Of a DNA stretch of 64,000 nucleotides, positions 56,224-64,000 are shown piece by piece. Below the pieces are notes generated by a model that saw only the letters and a list, made by a program, of their open reading frames with translations, searched no databases and had not been told where the DNA came from. The stretch is from Gymnopilus junonius (Eukaryota; Basidiomycota; Agaricomycetes; Agaricales; Galerinaceae): the NCBI GenBank assembly GCA_015501075.1, contig JADNYJ010000066.1, positions 1 to 64,000 of the forward strand, written 5' to 3'. The position numbers were made by a program, and so were the translations under genes. The first letter of the stretch is position 1; each line of letters begins with the position of its first letter.

Positions 56224-58796
56224 ATGCTTCTGCTTGCTCTCGTCGGTTTTACAGGCTTACTGTGTGCATCAGTCATTGCTGACCCCGTTGTCAAGCTTGA
56301 CAATGCGACAATCAGCGGGTTTAACGATGACTCTGTGTCCAAATTCCTAGGCATTCCGTATGCTTATCCTCCGTGCGTGTCAGCTACTTTGCCCCAGTCA
56401 CTTTTCTCTTTCATTTACGGAACACCACCCTTAATGGCTGTGTCCTCCTGCTTACGCCTTTCGCTCTTAATCTTATAGCACAGGACAATTGCGGTTCCGT
56501 CCCCCTAAAGAGCTCGGTCCTTATAAATCACCAATCAATGCAACTGTTTATGGTCCTGCTTGTCCCCAGCAAAAGCTCGATTCTCCTTTCGCCGGTGTCC
56601 TCCCGAGTAATGCCACAGCACTTTTACGTTTGTCTCCCCTATTCAAAGATGCCGCGGCTGCGCTTGCGGAAAGTGAAGATTGTAAGTAATCGAAAGTTTA
56701 GGTTCCTGTTTCTAAGTAAGCTGATATTTTGATGCGCATATGACAGGCCTCTCGATTAATGTCCTCAGACCGTCGTTTGTGGACGCAAGTCATAAGCTTC
56801 CAGTCGTGGTGGTACGTTATGCATGTTCTACTTGGCCAAATCATTAACCCAGGGATTATAGTGGATCTATGGAGGTAAGATTCTTCTATCTTCGAATTTT
56901 CCTCTGTTACATAATTTGTATTGACGCTTATCTGTCAGGCGGCTTCGAAGTGGGTTATACGGAACAGTAGGCATCTATGCGAGTCCATCTATTTCCAAAC
57001 GCGCCTAAATCAGTACACACATAGATATGACGGTCAAGCCGTCAGAATCGTTCAACGCTCCGTCAAGCTCAATCAACCTGTAGTGTTAGTCCATATGAAC
57101 TATAGGTATGTCAGCGTTCTCTTAAGTTCACCTGTCATGATTTAATTCATCTTCTCTAGACTGTCGGGTGAGATATATAACGAAGGAATCTCCTCGGATA
57201 CTTAATATTTGGTAGCGTTTGGATTCCTTGGTGGAAAAGAAGTTTACGACGAAGGTGTTGGGAATCTAGGACTTGTTGACCGTACGACTGTCTGCAACTC
57301 CTCGATTTTTTTGCTGACAACCCCACTATTTGCTTATTTAGAGCGTGCCGCTTTACGTTGGGTCAATAAGTATATAGGCCAATTCGGTGGAGATAATTCC
57401 AAAGTCACCTTGTGCGTTCATTGCTGACCTATTCCTTCCTATTTAATGTTGATAAACTTCTGACTTACACTAAATTTTTGAAGATGGGGAGAGTCCGCTG
57501 GCGCTATATCCATTGCCATGCAAATGCTTGCGTACGGAGGCGACACTTCTGGCTACTTCCATGCTGCCTTCATGCAATCTGGGGCTACACTTCCTGTGGG
57601 CTCAATCAAAGAAGGCCAGGTAGGTCTTCTTTTCAATTCTCCAGCATGGTATAGTTATTCATGCTTGATCACTCTTAACAGGTGTATTATGACTTTATCG
57701 TTGAACAAACTGGGTGCAAGGGGAATCCTGATACGCTAAACTGCTTACGCAGAGTCGACTACAGTGTTTGAAGGCTGCAATGGATGCTTCACCTAACCTT
57801 TTCTCTTATCAGGTTCGTTTTCTCTTTTTTAATTAATCGGGTATTCCTTCAAGCTTATGTCTTGCCACCATGCACAGTCGTTGGCCCTTGCATACGTACC
57901 TCGAGCAGATGGTTTGATACTTACTGATGATCCACACAAGCTCGTTCAAAGCGGTCTTGTTGCGAAAATTCCCATTGTATCAGGTAAATATCAGCATTTC
58001 ATCTCTGTGAGCTTTACTTTCAATCTTGGCCATCTGTAGGCAATTGCGATGATGAAGGAACAGCCTTTGCGCTCTCCAGCAGGAATATAACGTGAGCTCA
58101 TCTCAACGTGCTCAACGAAAGATTGCACATCTAAACTAAGGGTCTGCTAGATCGGAAGACCAATTTCGTGAATACGTCAACCAATTTTGGATTCCCAAAG
58201 CACCTGCAAAGGAGCTGGAGCCTCTGTGGTCGTTGTACACCTCCAATCTGCCCGAGGGCTCCCCTTTTAATACTGGATATCTCAACGGCCTCACCCGCCA
58301 ATTCAAACGTATGGCTGCGTTCCAGGGCGATGCGTTTTTCCAAGCTCCAAGGAGATTCTTCTTGAAGAACCTGTCTGGGAAGCAGAAGATATGGTCCTAT
58401 TGTGAGTGATTCGCATACGAATTAGACATGGTTAATGGGATTTAACTGCGTTGTTGCTCTTTAAGTGGCGAAGCAACTGAAATGGGTTCCGTATCTCGGT
58501 TCTGTACGTGCTTTTACCTCGCTGGAATCAAATTTTACAAACCTTTCTGATACCTGGAACTGTAGTTCCACTTCTCCGACCTGTTGGTTAATCTGACCGA
58601 TGACTACCTCATCAACTTTGCCAATAAGCACGATCCTAACATCGGAAATGGACCCGCTTGGCCAGAATACACTGCGGAAAACCCTCAGTTGTATACGTTC
58701 CCTACCTTGGGTTCGACTCCGACAGTCATTTTGGACAATTACCGCGCTGAGCAGTTTGAGTTCTTGACAAACATTTCGCTCAAATATCCAAATTAA
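56224..58796 (+). CDS. Secreted type-B carboxylesterase/lipase 3
   Basis: Multi-exon gene with a signal peptide (MLLLALVGFTGLLCASVIAD), then GIPYAYPP, WIYGGGFEVG (oxyanion hole), [44 protein letters not shown] (nucleophile Ser, about 57490), CDDEGTAFA (acid, about 58050) and FHFSDLL (His, about 58565). The His block reads FHF instead of the YHG of its paralogues. The last exon ends ISLKYPN and TAA at 58796. A T is missing in the run at 57767-57769: the frame reads a stop after RRVDYSV, whereas one more T gives VLKAAMDASPNLFSYQ as in the paralogues. It is expected to be extracellular. It stands in tandem with esterase 4. Confidence 0.87.
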
Positions 58797-59184
58797 GGGA
58801 GCTGCCTACCCTTCAAACAACTTGGTAGTAGTATTGTTTTTTTCTTCTTTTCTCATTCGAGGCTGGCGCAAGTCGTTATGCACCAACAAATGTAAACAAC
58901 CGCAAAGCTTTCGAATGTAATAGTTCATCCGTCATCGTGACATCGTCATCTGCTGGCTATATCCTTGCAGTTTTACTCTCTTAGTTCGACTCCTACTAAT
59001 TCACTTCAAGCTCTGCAAGAATGTTCGAAAGTTGCCACAGACTCAGTTGTCCCATGTCTGAGATCGATCGCTCCGTGCTGCGATGCTAGCCCTTGTCAAA
59101 AGGAGATTCATGTGTTCGTCATCGGGAGCTAGGTTATCGGCGTCGCGTCGTACAATATCCATGGGCTTGATTCCTGACTATAAC
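58797..59184. other. Intergenic between tandem esterases
   Basis: 388 bp, T-rich just after the stop. No TATA box is clear. Confidence 0.4.
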
Positions 59185-61735
59185 ATGAATCTCTTGGTCA
59201 TTTTGCTTTTCACAAGTTTGCAATCAGTATCAGAGCTTGTAGCGGCTCTGTCTGTGGGCAGCTGGTCACGTCAAATATATCTTCTTCTCCACCCACAGTA
59301 ACCCTCGATTCTGCGAACGTCACAGGAGTTAACCAGGGAGCATTATCAAAATTTCTTGGCATTCCGTACGCTGCGCCTCCGTGAGCTCGATTCTACATCT
59401 CGTTTTGCCCAAGCTAACCTTCCTTAGCGTTGGCGACCTCCGATTTCGCTGGCCACAACCCATCGCATCTTACAATGGTTCAGTTAATGCAACAAGTTAT
59501 GGGTACTCCTGCCCTCAGCAGAATGTTACATCTCCCATCAAGTTAAAGGATATCTTCAATTTTACCATTCCAAAAGTGATAAGCAACTTCATTCCTGATG
59601 TCAACGGTTCCAGTTCTCAGCCGGAGAGTGAAGATTGTCAGGATATTCTCGGTGTTTCACTTTCAACGACTGCTGATACAGGACGTTAATACAGGCCTCA
59701 ATATCAACATCATCGTGCCTTCAAATGTCTCAACGGACGCTAAACTTCCTGTTGTAGTGGTAAGTCATTTCCCAGTTCGTTAAGACTTTAAGCTGCACAT
59801 ATTGCGCCAGTGGATTTTTGGAGGCGAGTCCTTTGTCGCCTCAGTCCTAATGGTTTTGATTAGACAACTTGAGCGTTTGTAGGAGGTTTCGAACGAGGAA
59901 ATGCCGAAAGGTCATCTTTCATCTTCCATGAATTTGATTGTCGACGCTGAGTATAGTCTATCTCAGTTATGATGAACAAGCGACAAGGGTTGTCAATCGA
60001 TCCATGGAACTTGGACAGCCCGTTGTATATGCTGCTATGAACTATAGGTGGGTTTCAGTCCTTTGAACCGTGTATTTAATTTGACTCCATCGATTTTCAT
60101 TCTTCCTTCCAGAGTTTCAGGCAAGCCTCTTATCCTTCTTTATTGAGTCAAAGAGTTTCACCTCATTTTGTAGCCTTCGGTTTCCTCGCTAGCAAGGAGG
60201 TGCAAGCCGCTGGAGTGGGGAATATGGGACTTGTAGATCGTGAGCTTGGTGATCTTGCCATCATTCAAACTAATAACAGTCAAACTTCTCTCCAACCAGA
60301 ATACGTTGCTTTGCAGTGGGTCCAAAAGTACATTGGTGCCTTTGGCGGAGACAGTTCGAAAGTAACCATGTAAATTACTCTACATACTTACTCCATTAAG
60401 AGTCTAACAAGGAAATTAGATGGGGACAATCAGCAGGAGCAATCTCCATCTCACTGCAAATGCTTGCCTTTGGTGGAAACTCGACAAATTTATTCCGTGG
60501 GGCTTTCATGCAGTCTGGCTCGCCAATTCCAATAGGCAACCTCACGGGCGGGCAGGTATTTTTTCAAATCTATTTGCGTACTTCTGATCCTCAAGCCCTT
60601 GAAAGCAATATTATGACCAACTTGCCAACCAGACGAATTGTAATGGATCTAATGATACTTTGGCTTGCCTCCGAAATGTGCCATATGCCCAGTTGAAGGC
60701 TGCAATGGATCAAACGCCAAGCTATTTTTCGTATGAGGAAATTGTCTCCTCAACTTTATTTTTGCTCTTTTTACTTACTGTTACTTAGGCGTTGGCATTG
60801 GCTTGGTCCCCTAGATCTGACGGAGTATTTTTACCCGATAACCCGCAGAAATTGGTACAGCAAGGAAAGGCGATAAACATCCCTATAGTCTCAGGCAATG
60901 TAGATGATGAGGGTACAATATTTTCTTTGTCCAGCACAAATGTCACGTTGGTCCTTCTTTCCTTCATTTTCTTGCAGCTCATAACTTTGTTTGCAATCAT
61001 TTTTCTTAACAGGACGGATGATCAGTTCGAGCAATATATATCCACCATCTTCGTTCCAAACGCATCGCCTTCCGAGCTTAGCCCTGTGTGGAATTACTAC
61101 CCATCCGATGCAAGCGCCGGCTCACCGTTCAATACTTCGAAGTTGAACGAATTGACTCCGCAGTACAAAAGGATAGCAGCTTTCCAGGGTGACGTTGTTT
61201 TACAAGCGCCAAGGAGATTTTTCTTCCAAAATTTATTGGCACAGAACGGGACCAGGAAAATATGGGCGTACCGTATGTATTCTTCATATCTTACTTTAAC
61301 AAACAATTTGGCCCTGCAGAGCTGACTGCCTTTTATCTATAGACAGCTTACAGTCAAAATATACTCCATACGTTGGCTCTGTAAGTCATTCAACCATTCA
61401 AACTTGGGGTGTTGTCGTGTTTTCGGAGTGCCATCTCTGAACATAAGCGATTTCTGACCAAATTGATCTAAATCCAGTACCACGGTTCCGACCTTTCCGG
61501 ATTTCTAGACGACTATCTCATCAAATTTGTGTACAACCTCAATCCCAACCTGCAAAACTTCTCTTCCTCCCACTCATCCACACCCGAATGGCCCCAGTAC
61601 ACGACCTCCTCTCCACAACTGTATACATTTCCTGCGATCGATTTGGGTGAGCCAAGTCCAGAAATTTCAAGTGACACGTACAGAGAGGAAGCCATGGCGT
61701 ATTTGATGAACCTCTCGCTTTCCTATCCGCTGTAG
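59185..61735 (+). CDS. Secreted type-B carboxylesterase/lipase 4
   Basis: The start at 59185 gives a signal peptide (MNLLVILLFTSLQSVSELVA). After a frame break near 59263 (one G missing from CTGGTC), the sequence continues with TVTLDSANVTGVNQGALSKF and GIPYAAPP. Later blocks are WIFGGGFERG, VVNRSMELGQPVVYAAMNYR, FGGDSSKVTMWGQSAGAISI (nucleophile Ser, about 60430), VDDEGTIFS (acid, about 60905) and YHGSDL (His, about 61485). All catalytic residues are present. The intron within WIFGG (59824-59882) has a GC donor (GCGAGT) and an AG acceptor. The last exon ends LSLSYPL and TAG at 61735. It is the nearest paralogue of esterase 3, and probably secreted. Confidence 0.87.
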
Positions 61736-61978
61736 CTTTTTGTCGGGCGGCATTTTCTCTTATCTCTACCCTCCATTTTCTTTTTGTGGACATTAATCGC
61801 GTAGTACTTGCATAGTATGTATGACTTGCCCAATTGCGATTTGATCCCTTCAGCTTCAGTGTATTGGCATTGTTAAGTACTAGGTAGTTGTTTCATATAT
61901 CTGTCTTTCATTTCGAGGACTGCAGCTTTCTCTGACATGTCAATGCATTAAGGTTAAATATACCCGACTTGAATGTAC

Positions 61979-63315
61979 TCATAGTTCTACGTGGATAGCA
62001 GGGTCAGGAGCTGGAGGTGTGGGTTGTTGTGCGAGATCTTCAGAAGAGGAAGTGTAGTTGTGCCTGACTCTGTTTCCTGCCCGAACGGAGTATGTGTTTC
62101 ACTGGAAGAGGGAGGAGTTGGTGGAGAAGTGTCCTCTTCCTTCAAATTTGGTGAGGAAGTGGTCTCCAAGATTTCGGATAGAATGGGCTCTGCGTTTAAG
62201 ATGCTTGGTGTGGGTTTGAGGAGGGAGAAGATAGGGCCGACGACGACAACACCATACTGGCGGTGGGTATGATTGAAGAGACCGCAGAAACTACGACGCT
62301 CGAAAAACTCTCAGCAGCGGCCTCGACATCCTTCTCTACGCTTCTCAGCAATTCAGCGTCGTCAGAAAAGCTGGGTATGAATCTCGTCCACCAAAATGCA
62401 ATTCTCAACCCCCTATCCACGATGCGCTGTTTGAGAATCAAGGCAACGACTAACAAGAAAAAGAAGAATCCTGATAGGATGAGAACACGGTCTAGCCAAT
62501 CAGATTTTTCGAGCGCGGTGACGAGTTGCTTGGAGGTGTACATGACGGTGGAGAGCGTATCGTGTTGTTGAGAAGCAGAGCGAAGGGTGGAGGTTGAGTC
62601 TTGCAGGATTTGGGTGGAGAGGACAGAGCGTTCTAGTTCCGTTTGCATCAACGCGATTGTGCGTCGCAGGGCGTAAGTTACATCCGAGTTGGCTTTCATC
62701 AGCGTGTCTTCCCTGAGTAGTTAACGTTTTGTTAGTTTTACATTAGGTAAAAAGAAGAGGTAACATACGCTGACTTTTCGTTAGAAGGTGATTTCCCTTT
62801 TTCTGAGAGGACAGAGGCAGACGCCAGGAGCTCGTCTCGGTTTGATTTAGCACGTTGGTCGATAGCTTTTTTAGATGATAGGAGGGCTGCTCGCGTCTCG
62901 ACTCTTAAGCTATATGATAGAGCATGAGTCAAAGACGTTCTGCGAGCTTAAATTATAGGCATACAGGTCAAGTTTCTCCCGAAAATCAGTAACCATCTCT
63001 CTCAACTCTTTCCTGTTCTTCTCGCCTCTGAGATCGTCTACCATTAAATCAAGGTCCTTTGAAAGCCAGTTCCTAAAAAGTAAGCCAAGACTAAACTAAA
63101 GAAGAGAAAAGTAGGGAAGGACAAACCTCGACCTGTCTTGTAAGCAATATTGTATCCTGCCTCACATCCTCCGCAAGGGACTGCTGCACAGCGAGCGGTC
63201 CAGTACATTTGCGCAGTGCAGGGATTTCGACCTGGGAGATGTGGTTGTGTCTCCTGTCAATATCTGAGATGAGGGAGAGAGCTTCTTCTGGGAGACGGCT
63301 AGGTATTGGAGGCAT
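61979..63315 (-). CDS. SEC20: ER SNARE Sec20 with C-terminal HVEL
   Basis: Minus-strand gene starting at 63315 (MPPIPSRLPEEALSLISDID). Exons continue NWLSKDLDLMVDDL, RVETRAALLSSKKAIDQRAK and the SNARE-like helix ALRRTIALMQTELERSVLST to QQHDTLSTVMYTSKQLVTAL. A transmembrane helix follows (WLDRVLILSGFFFFLLVVAL). A longer lumenal tail ends AIHVEL at 61979, a variant of the HDEL retrieval signal carried by yeast Sec20. It acts in Golgi-to-ER retrograde fusion with Ufe1 and Tip20. Frame breaks are needed near 63075-63125 (exon 1/2 phase), near 62255 (entering GVVVVGPIFSLLKPTPSILN) and near 62045 (entering SSSEDLAQQPTPPAPDP). The uncorrected frame stops early, at 62196. Confidence 0.8.
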
Positions 63316-63464
63316 AGTGCCGGATGGAATTTGAAGAACGAGGTCGTCGTGGTCGTGGTCGTGTTCAACGCCAGTGCAACGCCTCCACACCGCCAGTGAC
63401 GTGGGTCGGCTTTCCCGGTCCGGTAAGCAACAACGGCCGCCATCGAATTTTTGCCTGGGCAAAC
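63316..63464. promoter_or_regulatory. Short bidirectional promoter
   Basis: Only 149 bp separate the start codons of SEC20 (minus) and the methyltransferase gene (plus), so both must be driven from here. No TATA box is visible; a GGTCGTGGTCGTG repeat lies at about 63349. Confidence 0.6.
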
Positions 63465-64000
63465 ATGGAATCGTTGACCAGATTGCTCTCGGATCCACTC
63501 ACCATCCATCTTATAAGTACACATCCAAACATTTATGCTGTCACATCTACGTCTCCTCGTCTTCCAGGTGTATCTGACTGGCTCGATCTCGTCCAATTCT
63601 ACTCGACAGGCGAACTTGAAAGGACATGCAATTCTTCCAGGATTCCAGATGAACTCATCCATTTAATATCGTCCATCCGATATCTACAGCTCCATAGAGG
63701 GCCTATACCAATGCCTAAAATTCTCAGGCTTCACTCAGAACAGGGAATGTCCCCTAAAAAAGCTCATGAAGTATCACGCATGGCTACGTACATCGTCGAC
63801 CTCGCACCTCGCCTCGCCTCCTCCTCAAGTTCTTCCTTACGAATAGTAGATATCGGTGCTGGACAAGGATATCTCACACGCGCTCTCAAGGCGCATTTGC
63901 CCAATTCTCACATCCTTGCTCTAGATGCAGATGTCGAGCAAACAAAGGGAGCGCAAAAGTGGGAGAAGAGACTTCTTCCCAAGGAGGCTCAACGTCCACC
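63465..64000 (+). CDS. METTL25-like methyltransferase, N-terminal part
   Basis: An open frame runs from ATG 63465 to the end of the window (178 codons). It reads MESLTRLLSDPLTIHLISTH, DWLDLVQFYSTGELERTC, then the family block EQGMSPKKAHEV and the SAM-binding motif I VDIGAGQGYLTRAL (about 63850-63890), followed by an acidic LALDADVEQT. The MSPKK(x)HEV block directly before a Rossmann motif is characteristic of METTL25/RRNAD1-type proteins. The substrate is not clear from this part. No intron is seen so far, and the gene continues beyond the window. Confidence 0.85.
   Translation, partial: MESLTRLLSDPLTIHLISTHPNIYAVTSTSPRLPGVSDWLDLVQFYSTGELERTCNSSRIPDELIHLISSIRYLQLHRGPIPMPKILRLHSEQGMSPKKAHEVSRMATYIVDLAPRLASSSSSSLRIVDIGAGQGYLTRALKAHLPNSHILALDADVEQTKGAQKWEKRLLPKEAQRP

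Noticed and set aside
59263..59302. 34 nt GT-AG intron to repair esterase 4
   Set aside because: Phase does not fit after splicing and the length is below that of every other intron here; a single missing G explains the break better.
1..64000. tRNA genes, rRNA, CRISPR arrays, bacterial-type operons or riboswitches
   Set aside because: No B-box-like GGTTCGANNCC with matching cloverleaf was found by eye, and no regularly spaced repeats exist. The sequence is clearly eukaryotic nuclear DNA.

Overview
This 64 kb window comes from a filamentous basidiomycete, most likely a mushroom-forming Agaricomycete. Genes are dense on both strands and split by many short (about 45-70 nt) GT-AG introns. The families are typical of that group: tandem secreted pepsin-like peptidases, an expanded type-B carboxylesterase family, an F-box gene and C2H2 factors. 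An eL28 ribosomal protein is also present.

Layout. 1-5.1 kb: the tail of a protein kinase, a small secreted LEA-like protein and secreted aspartic peptidase A. 6.3-11.2 kb: aspartic peptidase B, a MITE, a secreted protein with an in-frame stop, and a Pro/Tyr-rich coding relic. 11.4-21.9 kb: an acidic LRR-like protein, carboxylesterase 1, adenosine kinase and a two-finger C2H2 factor. 22.5-25.3 kb: a broken F-box gene and a secreted protein of unknown function. 26.9-37.8 kb: the dynactin large subunit (p150Glued) divergent from the TORC1 subunit KOG1/raptor. 38.2-40.8 kb: an intronless five-module RNA-repair protein. 41.9-50.5 kb: two tandem tail-anchored histidine-phosphatase-fold proteins and carboxylesterase 2. 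51.5-55.6 kb: a doubtful small ORF, a small conserved-looking protein, eL28 and a 4HBT thioesterase. 56.2-61.7 kb: carboxylesterases 3 and 4 in tandem. 62-64 kb: the SNARE SEC20 divergent from the start of a METTL25-like methyltransferase.

The most exciting gene is the single-exon ORF on the minus strand at 38181-40841. It joins a 2H cyclic-phosphodiesterase-like domain (two HxT motifs), a helical linker, a dual-specificity-phosphatase domain (HCx5R), a P-loop polynucleotide-kinase domain and an RNA ligase domain (KxDG nucleotidyltransferase motifs). This looks like an all-in-one RNA break repair enzyme whose domain order is opposite to that of fungal tRNA ligase Trl1 (ligase-kinase-CPD). The phosphatase general-acid position reads Asn instead of Asp.

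A second, technical theme: conserved genes (KOG1, p150Glued, eL28, SEC20, a thioesterase, carboxylesterases 3 and 4) carry isolated single-base frame breaks, mostly one base missing from a short homopolymer. Because essential genes are hit, this looks like residual sequencing error, so single frameshifts elsewhere in the window should not be taken as proof of pseudogenes.

No tRNA, rRNA, CRISPR array or autonomous transposon was recognised.
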